Positions 17,836 to 25,617 of a stretch of DNA of 64,000 bases are shown one piece after another (positions within the stretch are counted from its first letter, which is position 1; each line of letters starts with the position of its first letter). A program made the position numbers and the translations under genes. The notes beneath the pieces were generated by a model. The model ran no database searches. It was not told the DNA's origin and saw only the letters and a program-made list of their open reading frames with translations. This DNA comes from Hymenobacter jeongseonensis (GTDB lineage: Bacteria; Bacteroidota; Bacteroidia; Cytophagales; Hymenobacteraceae), in NCBI RefSeq assembly GCF_015694725.1, contig NZ_JADQDQ010000004.1:124001-188000 (forward strand), in the 5' to 3' direction.

Positions 17836-19329
17836 ATGAAGACGCCCCAACTGCCCGAATTGCCCATCTTTCGCACCATCGCCGCCGCCGCTGCGGAGCT
17901 GCAGCAGCCGGCGTACGTCATCGGCGGCTACGTGCGGGATTTGGCCCTGGGCCGCCACAGCAAGGACATTGACGTGGTGACTGTGGGCGACGGCATTGCC
18001 CTGGCCCAGGCCGTGGGCGCCAAGCTGCCGGGCCGGGGCCGCGTCACCGTTTTCAAGAACTTCGGCACGGCCATGCTGCCCACCAAAGAAGCCGGCGAAA
18101 TCGAATTTGTGGGCGCCCGCAAGGAAAGCTACCGCACCGATTCGCGGAAGCCGGAGGTAGAAGCCGGCACCCTGGAAGAGGACCTGGCCCGCCGCGACTT
18201 CACCATCAACGCACTGGGCCTGAGTTTGAACCCGGAAGATTTTGGGGCGCTGGTGGACCGCTACGACGGGATGAAGGACTTGGCCAGCAAAACCATCCGC
18301 ACGCCGCTGGGGCCGGACGTGACTTTCTCCGACGACCCGCTGCGCATGATGCGGGCCATCCGCTTTGCCTCGCAGCTGAATTTCGACATTGAGCCGGACA
18401 CGTTCGACGCCATTATCCGGAATAAGGACCGGATAAAAATCGTGTCACAGGAGCGCATCACGGTCGAGCTGAACAAGATAATTGAGTCGCCGACGCCGAG
18501 CTATGGCTTCAAGTTGCTGTTCCAGGCGGGGTTGTTGCAGCTCATTTTTCCGAAGATGGCGCTGCTGCACGGCGTGGAAAAAGTGGGCACGCACGCCCAC
18601 AAAGACAATTTTTTTCACACCCTGCAAGTGCTCGACAACGTGGCCAACGCCGGCGGCGACCTGTGGCTGCGCTGGGCCGCCGTGCTGCACGACATCGCCA
18701 AGCCCGCCACCAAGCGCTTCGACCAGCGCGTGGGCTGGACCTTCCACGGCCACGAGGACAAGGGCGCGCGCTGGGTGCCCGGCATTTTTGCCGACCTCAA
18801 GCTGCCCCAGGGCGAGGAGATGCGCATGGTGCAAAAGCTGGTGAAGCTGCACCTGCGCCCCATTGCCCTGGTGAAGGAAACCGTGACCGATTCGGCCATT
18901 CGCCGCCTGCTTTTTGAGGCGGGCGAAGACATCGACCGCCTGATGCTGCTCTGCCGGGCCGACATCACCAGCAAGGACCACACCCGCAAGGAACGCTACC
19001 TGCGCAACTTCGGGCAGGTGGAGGAGAAGCTGAAGGAAGTGGAGGAAAAAGACCACCTCCGCAGCTTCCGGCCCGTTATTACCGGCGAAATAATCATGGA
19101 AACCTTTGGCCTGAAGCCGTCGCGCACGGTGGGCGAACTGAAAGAAGCCGTGATGGAAGCCATTCTGGAAGGCACCATTAAAAATGAAATGGACGAAGCC
19201 CTGGCCTTCTTGTTGCAGCAGGGGGCAGCCAAAGGACTGACGCCATCCCCGGGCGCCGCTTTGCCAAGTGCTGACACAGAAGCGCCATTATCAATTACCG
19301 GCTCCGAGTCCGCTGCCCCGATAAACTAA
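17836..19329 (+). CDS. cca: CCA tRNA nucleotidyltransferase / poly(A) polymerase family with HD domain
   Basis: Adds or repairs the 3' CCA end of tRNAs. 497 residues from the ATG at 17836; a start 24 codons upstream is less likely. The nucleotidyltransferase head shows VIGGYVRDLALGRHSKDIDV with catalytic Asp44 and Asp46, then RRDFTINALGL and the RNA-binding helices. An HD domain follows (HAHKDNFFHTLQVLDN; WAAVLHDIAKP). The C-terminal 30 or so residues (from TPSPGAALP) are low complexity. A second copy of the DNA encoding NEMDEALAFLLQQGAAKG, with a different ending, lies at 20643-20738 past the next gene, so the current tail may not be the ancestral one. Confidence 0.93.
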   Translation: MKTPQLPELPIFRTIAAAAAELQQPAYVIGGYVRDLALGRHSKDIDVVTVGDGIALAQAVGAKLPGRGRVTVFKNFGTAMLPTKEAGEIEFVGARKESYRTDSRKPEVEAGTLEEDLARRDFTINALGLSLNPEDFGALVDRYDGMKDLASKTIRTPLGPDVTFSDDPLRMMRAIRFASQLNFDIEPDTFDAIIRNKDRIKIVSQERITVELNKIIESPTPSYGFKLLFQAGLLQLIFPKMALLHGVEKVGTHAHKDNFFHTLQVLDNVANAGGDLWLRWAAVLHDIAKPATKRFDQRVGWTFHGHEDKGARWVPGIFADLKLPQGEEMRMVQKLVKLHLRPIALVKETVTDSAIRRLLFEAGEDIDRLMLLCRADITSKDHTRKERYLRNFGQVEEKLKEVEEKDHLRSFRPVITGEIIMETFGLKPSRTVGELKEAVMEAILEGTIKNEMDEALAFLLQQGAAKGLTPSPGAALPSADTEAPLSITGSESAAPIN

Positions 19330-20522
19330 AGCTTCGTTAATAAGCGGGTGAGGGCTTGCTGGAGTATCATGATTCCGTCGGGGCCGTAGAGAAAGCTGTG
19401 GCCGCCCGTGGGCACGGTCTGTAATTTCCACTCAGGCGTTTGGCGCTGATTGGCCGCGTAGAAGGCCTGCACGGCTGAGTAGGGGTAGAGCGTGTCGTCC
19501 TGCGCGCTGAACTGAAGGCAAGTTTTTCCCTGGCCCAAGCGACCGATGCTGGCGCCCAAGGGCAGGTTCGGCGCCGGCGACAGGGCATAGAACCCACTGA
19601 AAGAGTCGGGCCGCTGGCTAGCGAACCACAGGGCGGCGCTGCCGCCGTTGCTCATGCCGCCCAGCACGGGGCCGCGGGGGGCGGTGCGGTAGCGGGCCTG
19701 TACTTCGCGCACTATTGCCTCGATTTGGGCAAAGGCAGCTGGTTGGTCGACCCAGCCAAAAGTTTGGCGGCCAAACGGGTACACCACCAAGGCGTTTGGC
19801 GGCGCAGCTGCAAAAATGGGTTCGTTTACTACTTCGGGGTCGTTGTGCCCAAACTGGGAGGTGTTGGCCACGCCGCCGTGCAGGTACACCACCACCGGGG
19901 CAGGCCGGGCGGGAGAGTAGCCGGCAGGCACGCGGACCAAATAGGGCATTCGCACCGTGTCGTTGGGCACGGAACTGAAGTAGAGCGCCAAACCGGGTTG
20001 AGCCGTGGCCCAGCGGGTGCGCTTGCGCCCTTGGCTGGTCGGGGTTGAGAGCGCGCGGGCCTGGGTTTCGCGCCGCCACCGCACTTGGGCGGCGCGAACG
20101 GCCGCTTCCTGCTCAGCCAATGCTCGGCGCATGGCTGCTACCCAACGGGGCCAAGCCGCTTCGGTCTTTAGCGAGGCTAGCGCCGGGTCTTGGCTCACGT
20201 TGTCGAGGTCCTGGGCTGTCATGCGCAAGGGCCGGTGGCGGCTGAGCTGCCCCAGCCAGCGCCAGGCTAGTGCTCGCCGAGCTGGGCATTTAGCCGCCGC
20301 AGTGGCCGCGCCAAACAGCTCGAATTCATTGGCGCGGGTGCTGTCTGGCGCAAACGCATGCTGAAACGTAGCCACGGCTTCGCACGGATTTTGGGCTTGC
20401 AGTTGGGCACCCCCTTGCTCCATAAGTTGCTCGTAGGTGAAGGCGGTAGTCTGAGCACGGGCGATGTCGGCGTTCCCTAACAGCAGGGCATACGTCATAA
20501 AAGAGAGATACAGGGATTTCAT
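19326..20522 (-). CDS. secreted alpha/beta hydrolase (phospholipase/carboxylesterase-like)
   Basis: 398 residues from MKSLYLSFMTYALLLG, a signal peptide ending near IARAQ. The first half (about 30-170) is helical and rich in Ala, Arg and Gln, with no known motif. The second half is an alpha/beta hydrolase with the oxyanion strand VVVYLHGG, nucleophile elbow GGMSNGGSAAL, an acid in FSAQDDTLYP and a His in PTGGHSFLYG. The substrate cannot be deduced. It converges on cca with a 4-bp overlap and is bracketed by the two copies of the cca 3' end, which suggests that it was inserted here. Confidence 0.82.
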   Translation of the reverse strand: MKSLYLSFMTYALLLGNADIARAQTTAFTYEQLMEQGGAQLQAQNPCEAVATFQHAFAPDSTRANEFELFGAATAAAKCPARRALAWRWLGQLSRHRPLRMTAQDLDNVSQDPALASLKTEAAWPRWVAAMRRALAEQEAAVRAAQVRWRRETQARALSTPTSQGRKRTRWATAQPGLALYFSSVPNDTVRMPYLVRVPAGYSPARPAPVVVYLHGGVANTSQFGHNDPEVVNEPIFAAAPPNALVVYPFGRQTFGWVDQPAAFAQIEAIVREVQARYRTAPRGPVLGGMSNGGSAALWFASQRPDSFSGFYALSPAPNLPLGASIGRLGQGKTCLQFSAQDDTLYPYSAVQAFYAANQRQTPEWKLQTVPTGGHSFLYGPDGIMILQQALTRLLTKL

Positions 20523-20913
20523 GGCTTGGCAGGGGAAATGCTGTACCATACCTAATGCAAGACCAACGGCTGCGGTTGCCTCGAAATAAGTTATTTCTGC
20601 TTTTCTCTAAATCTCGCCTTAGTATTTTTTCTCAAAAGTCCCAAAAACGAAATGGACGAAGCCCTGGCCTTCCTGTTGCAGCAGGGGGCGGCCAAAGGAC
20701 TTCGTCCGGAAGGAGGCTTCGTTCACTCACCAAACTAAGCCTGGCTTCTTTTTTTCTGTTTTTAGGGGCTTCGGAGTAGGGAGGTCAGCTATACGGAAAT
20801 ACTTGCGCAAAGGCTGGGTAAATGCTTGAAAGTAAATGAGCCCGCCCCGTAGGGATGCCGGGCCAAGTCAAAGACGGCAGCGCGAAACAACCCGTTGCTC
20901 CGCGCTGCGGCCA
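20523..20913. other. intergenic region, 391 bp, containing a displaced cca 3' end
   Basis: Upstream of the hydrolase gene and downstream of the PspC-domain gene. It holds the partial cca copy at 20643-20738. The rest includes poly-T stretches (about 20739-20765) that could help termination, but no clear hairpin and no further gene. Confidence 0.5.
20643..20738 (+). pseudogene. displaced second copy of the cca 3' end
   Basis: Bases 20643-20701 match 19180-19238 inside cca at 56 of 59 positions. The three differences are all synonymous (Asn AAT/AAC, Leu TTG/CTG, Ala GCA/GCG). Reading on in the same frame gives LRPEGGFVHSPN and a TAA at 20736-20738, a plausible natural C-terminus different from the one cca now has. 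There is no similarity upstream of 20643. This is a gene remnant with no start, left beyond the hydrolase gene, and points to insertion of a segment carrying an alternative cca end. Confidence 0.8.
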
Positions 20914-23586
20914 TTAGAGGCGCTTCACGCTGGAAGGGCCGGTGGCGTCTACGTCGCTGCTGCTGGGCTTGCCGCTGTAGGTAATCTGGCTGGCGCCCAC
21001 GGCATCGCCCCGAATGCTTTCGGTGACGTGGAGGCGGGCCTTGCACACGCCGGCCAGGTCCACGGTGGCGGTGCGGGCATGCAGGTTGGCGGCGGCCAAT
21101 TCGCAGGCGCCGGCGGCGTCGAGGTCTACGGCATCGGCGCTGCCGGTGGCGGTGGTGCGGCAGGCGCCGGCCTGCTCAATTTTCAAGTTGCCGTAGCTGC
21201 CGTTCAGGCGCAGGTGGCTGGCGCCGGCCTGCTCGATGGACAGCCGGTCCTGGCGGTCGAAGCCGCCGAGGTCGGCCTGCACGCTGCCGGCCAAATCCAA
21301 CTTTTCAAGCGAAGGCATTTCGATGACAACCAGTACTTTGTTCTCGTTGCGGTTGCGACTAAAAAACGATGTGTTGCGGGGGCGAATTTCCAGCGTGTTG
21401 CCGCTGCTCGTTACCCGCATGTCTTCGAGGACGTCCTCGTCGCCGCCGGCTTCCACCTTGAAGGTGTCGCCTTTGCGCACCACCACCCGGTAGCCGCCCA
21501 CTACCTGCACCTGGTTGAAGCCGTTTTGCTGGAAGGTGCGGCGGCCGCTGCCATAGCTTTCCAAATCGGTGTCGAACGCCGGAGCGCCGCCGTAGTTGAG
21601 CTTGAGGCCGTTGTCGTCGCCTTCGTCGTCGTTCACATCTCCCCCGTCCGAGCTGCTGCCGTCACTATCGATGTCAATGTTGATGTCAACGTCGTTGTCT
21701 TCGTCTTCGGCCGAAATGCCCAGGTCGGTTTCGGAGCAGCCAATGCACTCAAACTTGTTGCCGCGCAGGCGGTACTGGAACTGCTCGGGGTTTTCGGGGC
21801 GCTTGTTGTTGACAAAGTTTTCGTCGTTGAGCATGTCGTAGGCAAAGCGCGAGCTCATCCGGTAGGTGCGGTTGCGGGGCAGCCGAATGGTCAGGGCCAG
21901 TTCCTGGTCGCGGTACTTGGCGTTGGGCAGGAACGAGAAATGGTCGTCGAATACCAGCGAGGAATCGCCACGGGTCCGCACGCTGTAGTCAATGGAGCTC
22001 AGGGCGTTGCGGCGGGCTTCGTCTTCGGTGGGGCCTTTCGAGCCCAGCACGCGGAGTACTTCCACGGCGCGGCCGCTGTCGGCGGCGGCTAGGCGCACGT
22101 CCACGTGCTGCTCCCAGTCACGGTTTACCCGGCGGGCGTCCAGCATTATTACCGGCGTAGTGATGGCGGGGTAGCGCTCCAACTGCTCCACTTCGGCATC
22201 GAATTGGTACTGGCGGCTTTGCTGGGCAACGGCCATGGTCACGCCCACAATGCTCAGAATCCACAGGCCTAGCATCGACAAGCCCACCGTGCGCGACATC
22301 AGCGAGCGGCGCAGCAGCAGGTTCAGGCCGCTCAGAAACAAGGCCAGGGCGGGAATGCCGAAGGCGAAGAAGCCGGCGATGATGCCCCAGGCGGGGATGC
22401 CGTTGAGCATGACGTGGGCCGGCGCATCGCCCAAGGAAATATTTTCAGAGCTGGGAATCAGGCCGATGCCGGCGCCCAACAGAATGGCCAGGGTCAGCAG
22501 CAAAGAGAAGCCGCCCACGGTGAGCAACACCCCCGCCACAATGCGGATGGCTGAGCCCACAAAATCAACCAACGGGCGCAGGCCCCGGGCAGCATCTTCG
22601 ACAAAAGCCCCTACGGGCCGGTTGGTGGTCGCGGAGCCATCGGCAAACTCATTGGCCCGCAGGCTGCTGTCGTAGCCTTCCAGCGTCACGGCGTCGCCGC
22701 GCATCCGCATCTTGTCCGAAACCGTTTTGGCTTCGGGCAAGACAATCCACAGGATGATGTAGAGGAAGAAGGTGAAGCCACCGCCCAGCAATCCGGCCAG
22801 CAATATCACTCGCACCAGGGTCACGTCGATGTTGAAGTAGGCGGCCAGGCCAGCCGCTACGCCGGCTACTTTAGCCGTGCCGGTGTCGCGGAAGAGCTTG
22901 CGGCCCGCCAGTGGCCCTTGGTTGAGCATGGCATCGTTAGGGGCCGGGGCGTCGTAACGCTTGGGCAGCACTATCCACAGGATGATGTAGGCCAGGAAGG
23001 CCCACCCGCCGAATTGGAAATGACCGTCGTGGTCGTGGTTATCAAATACTTCGAACATGCCGGGCAGCACAAACACGAGCAGTATCCAAGCCAGCCGCAC
23101 CCACACCGGGTTGATGGCAAAATACTGGGCGATGCCGGCGGCTACCCCGGCTATGCGGCGGTGGGCCATGTCGCGGTAGAGGCGGCGGGGCTCCGTGGCG
23201 GTGGCGGCCCCGGCCGTGGCCGTGCCAGCCGAACCGTAGGCGCCTTGGGTGCCAAACGAGGTGGCGGTGCCGTAGGTGCTGCCGGCCGTGGCGGTGTCTT
23301 CTACGTCTTCGGCGTCGAGGTCATCGGCGGCGAAGTCGCTTACGCGGCCCATTTTGGCTGTCATGGCTTCCACGTCTTCCAGGGCGATGACCTGCTGAGT
23401 GGGGGAGAGGCGGGCCGAAAAAATCTCGGCAATGCGCCCCTCAATGTCGGCTACAATGTCTTCGTGGCCGCGGTAGTGTGCAAAGTGCGCTTTCACCTCG
23501 GCGAGGTAGCGGCTGAGCACTTCGTAGCCGTCTTCCTCGATGTGAAAGATAATCCCCTGCAGATTGATACTGATGTTCTTTTTCAT
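20914..23586 (-). CDS. PspC-domain membrane protein with C-terminal GIN (DUF2807) domain
   Basis: 890 residues. The N-terminal 100 residues are cytoplasmic and resemble the usual leader of these proteins (MKKNISINLQGIIFHIEEDG). Two PspC domains follow: RRLYRDMAHRRIAGVAAGIA near 134 and RKLFRDTGTAKVAGVAAGLA near 228. Several membrane segments reach to about 460. An Asp-rich linker (near 650-680) leads to a beta-helix-like GIN domain from about 690 to the end, with repeating motifs such as IEQAGASHLRLNGSYG. PspC relates to the phage-shock envelope stress response. A PadR regulator gene lies 63 bp upstream in the same direction, the common arrangement for this pair. Confidence 0.88.
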   Translation of the reverse strand: MKKNISINLQGIIFHIEEDGYEVLSRYLAEVKAHFAHYRGHEDIVADIEGRIAEIFSARLSPTQQVIALEDVEAMTAKMGRVSDFAADDLDAEDVEDTATAGSTYGTATSFGTQGAYGSAGTATAGAATATEPRRLYRDMAHRRIAGVAAGIAQYFAINPVWVRLAWILLVFVLPGMFEVFDNHDHDGHFQFGGWAFLAYIILWIVLPKRYDAPAPNDAMLNQGPLAGRKLFRDTGTAKVAGVAAGLAAYFNIDVTLVRVILLAGLLGGGFTFFLYIILWIVLPEAKTVSDKMRMRGDAVTLEGYDSSLRANEFADGSATTNRPVGAFVEDAARGLRPLVDFVGSAIRIVAGVLLTVGGFSLLLTLAILLGAGIGLIPSSENISLGDAPAHVMLNGIPAWGIIAGFFAFGIPALALFLSGLNLLLRRSLMSRTVGLSMLGLWILSIVGVTMAVAQQSRQYQFDAEVEQLERYPAITTPVIMLDARRVNRDWEQHVDVRLAAADSGRAVEVLRVLGSKGPTEDEARRNALSSIDYSVRTRGDSSLVFDDHFSFLPNAKYRDQELALTIRLPRNRTYRMSSRFAYDMLNDENFVNNKRPENPEQFQYRLRGNKFECIGCSETDLGISAEDEDNDVDINIDIDSDGSSSDGGDVNDDEGDDNGLKLNYGGAPAFDTDLESYGSGRRTFQQNGFNQVQVVGGYRVVVRKGDTFKVEAGGDEDVLEDMRVTSSGNTLEIRPRNTSFFSRNRNENKVLVVIEMPSLEKLDLAGSVQADLGGFDRQDRLSIEQAGASHLRLNGSYGNLKIEQAGACRTTATGSADAVDLDAAGACELAAANLHARTATVDLAGVCKARLHVTESIRGDAVGASQITYSGKPSSSDVDATGPSSVKRL

Positions 23587-23649
23587 GGTTAAAGGCTGAA
23601 AAACTGCCGTTTAAATTCTGGTGAGTGAAGAAGGAAAAAGGCGGCGTAC

Positions 23650-23997
23650 TCAAACAGCGGGCTTAGGTGGGGCGCTGTGGCGGATAATGCCCACCGAGGT
23701 GGCCATTTCTTCCCAAGTGTCGCGCAATTCGCCCAAAAACTGGCGGCCAGCATCGGTCAGGGTGTAGTATTTCCGGGGCGGGCCGCTGGTGCTTTCCTTC
23801 CAGACGTAGTCCAGCAGCGCGGCATTTTTCAGGCGGGTCAGTAGCGGGTAGAGGGTCCCCTCCACCACTATCATGCGGGCCGAAGTCAACTCCTCCAACA
23901 TGTCGGAGGCGTATGATTCGCCGCGGGCGATGATTTCCAGGATGCAGAATTCAAGGATTCCCTTGCGCATCTGAACCTGGGTGTTCTCGAGTTTCAT
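23650..23997 (-). CDS. PadR family transcriptional regulator
   Basis: 115 residues, the size of the small PadR subfamily with a winged helix and one C-terminal dimer helix. Typical sequence: MRKGILEFCILEIIARGESY, then EGTLYPLLTRLKNAALLDY and the wing GPPRKYYTLTDAGRQFL. It is likely to repress its own operon, which includes the PspC/GIN protein 63 bp downstream. An imperfect palindrome overlaps a possible -7 box 50-70 bp upstream of the start. Confidence 0.92.
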   Translation of the reverse strand: MKLENTQVQMRKGILEFCILEIIARGESYASDMLEELTSARMIVVEGTLYPLLTRLKNAALLDYVWKESTSGPPRKYYTLTDAGRQFLGELRDTWEEMATSVGIIRHSAPPKPAV

Positions 23998-24406
23998 GGG
24001 CGTTACAAATAGCTAGTGGGTGAGAAACAGTACAAATGTATGGTAGGTACTTTGTAACGCAAGGTACTGGATGAATAATTCCACTTCTTACTGTAAAATA
24101 ATTTGCTAAGTGCTGACAATCAAGGATAAAATTTTCAATAGAAAAAGCTGATTATTCCAGATATAAGCTCCAGCCTCCGGGCTTGCTTCGCACTTTTCCG
24201 GCATTGGGTGTTCCCTGGATGGACGCCGAAGCGCCCAATCCCGCTTTTTTAGGGTAGAAATTCCGGGCCCCAAAGCTTCGGCACGGACGCAACTGCTTCT
24301 GGCCAGCGCTATTGTTGTGGTCGTTGGCTTGAATTTGGTGGGCCAGACGCACTATCTTGAAGTAACTTGCGTTCCGTCGGCGCAACTATTACCCGCCTTC
24401 ATTTAT
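23998..24406. other. divergent intergenic region between padR and porV, 409 bp
   Basis: The padR side (to about 24150) is AT-rich and holds the possible PadR operator. The middle (about 24160-24320) has no feature I recognise. On the porV side, TTG at 24329-24331 and TATCTTGA at 24353-24360 make a weak promoter candidate with a 21-bp spacer. No further gene is evident. Confidence 0.4.
24046..24068 (-). promoter_or_regulatory. imperfect palindrome, possible PadR autoregulatory operator
   Basis: GGTACTTTG and CAAGGTACT flank a 5-bp centre, 7 of 9 base pairs complementary. Read on the minus strand, TACCTTGC at 24066-24059 resembles the Bacteroidota -7 box, so bound protein would block the padR promoter. 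The protein-operator link is inferred from position only. Confidence 0.35.
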
Positions 24407-25540
24407 ATGCTCCAACTCTCCTCTGCCGCTCGTGGGCTGTTTCTTCTGGGCGCTAGTGCCGCGCTGGCGTTGCCGGCCACGGCCCAGTCTACCAAAACAC
24501 CCAAGTACAGCAACGAATTTCTGAACATCGGAGTGGGCGCCCGGGCCCTCGGCATGGGCAAAGTGCAGGTCAGCTTGGCCGACAACGCCACCGCCGGCTA
24601 CTGGAATCCCGCCGGCCTCGTGAACCAAACCCACAAGTACGACGGCGTGCTGATGCACTCCGAGCTGTTTGCCGGGGTGGTGAAGAACGATTACGGCGCG
24701 TTTTCCATGCCCTTGGACGATAAAAGCGCCATTGGGGTGAGCGTGATGCGCCTGGGCGTCGACAACATTGCCGACACCCGCAACCTCATCAACGAGTACG
24801 GCTACATCGATTACAGCAAAATTGAGCTGTTTTCTGTGGCCGACTACGCCCTGTTGCTCTCCTACGCCCGCAAACTGGGCAGCGTGGAAGGCCTGAGCGT
24901 GGGCGCCAACGGCAAAATCATTTACCGCAACATCGGCAAGTTTGCCAACGGCTACGGCTTCGGCATCGATGCCGGCGTGCAGTACAACCACAAGGGCTGG
25001 AACCTGGGCCTGATGGCGCGCGACATCACCACCACGTTCACGCAGTGGACCATCAACGCCGAAGAATACACGAAGGGCGTGAACAGCACCGTGGCCAATG
25101 GCAACGACGCCATCCCAACCAACAGCGCCGAAATTACCTTGCCGCGCTTTGTGCTGGGAGCCGGCCGCCGCTTCACGCTGCCCAAGCAGTTCACGGCCCT
25201 GGTTGCCGTCGACTTGGAAACCACCACCGACGGCGAGCGCAACACGCCCATCTCCACCAAAGCCCTGAGCGTGGACCCGCGCGTGGGCATCGAGCTGGGC
25301 TACAAAGACCTGGTTTTTCTGCGCGGCGGGGCCGGCAACTACCAACAAATTCAGGACTTCTCGGCCAACAGCAGCGGCACCTACGACAGCAGCTGGAAAG
25401 GCCAGTACAGCCTCGGCGCCGGCGTGGCCGTGAGCGGCCTGCGCGTCGACCTGGCGCTGTCGCGCCTGGCCGTTGAAAAGCTGGGCAGTTCCTCGCAAAC
25501 CAACTCCCTGATTGTCTCGCTGGGGTACGGATTCAAATAA
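24407..25540 (+). CDS. porV: type IX secretion outer membrane protein PorV
   Basis: 377 residues from ATG 24407; the frame is open 30 codons upstream, but only this start gives a proper signal peptide (MLQLSSAARGLFLLGASAAL to ATAQ). The mature protein begins with the PorV hallmark EFLNIGVGARALGMG, then VSLADNATAGYWNPAGL, and continues as amphipathic strands of a FadL-like beta barrel. PorV shuttles T9SS cargo from the SprA translocon to the PorU sortase. The porU gene follows 77 bp downstream, the usual Bacteroidota arrangement. Confidence 0.93.
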   Translation: MLQLSSAARGLFLLGASAALALPATAQSTKTPKYSNEFLNIGVGARALGMGKVQVSLADNATAGYWNPAGLVNQTHKYDGVLMHSELFAGVVKNDYGAFSMPLDDKSAIGVSVMRLGVDNIADTRNLINEYGYIDYSKIELFSVADYALLLSYARKLGSVEGLSVGANGKIIYRNIGKFANGYGFGIDAGVQYNHKGWNLGLMARDITTTFTQWTINAEEYTKGVNSTVANGNDAIPTNSAEITLPRFVLGAGRRFTLPKQFTALVAVDLETTTDGERNTPISTKALSVDPRVGIELGYKDLVFLRGGAGNYQQIQDFSANSSGTYDSSWKGQYSLGAGVAVSGLRVDLALSRLAVEKLGSSSQTNSLIVSLGYGFK

Positions 25541-25617
25541 TCTCAGCCCCGACCAGCACGCGACTGGTTACGGCCACGACTACGCTTAGAACAAGATATA
25601 TCTACTACAAGGACAAG

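Noticed and set aside
17469..17921. 150-codon minus-strand frame between the USP genes and cca
   Set aside because: It overlaps the cca start, lacks a family pattern and reads through promoter DNA. The 37-codon ORF in another frame is far more protein-like.
20555..20779. 74-codon plus-strand frame over the displaced cca fragment
   Set aside because: It uses a different frame from the cca-homologous reading and has no protein features. The meaningful signal is the cca-frame remnant at 20643-20738.
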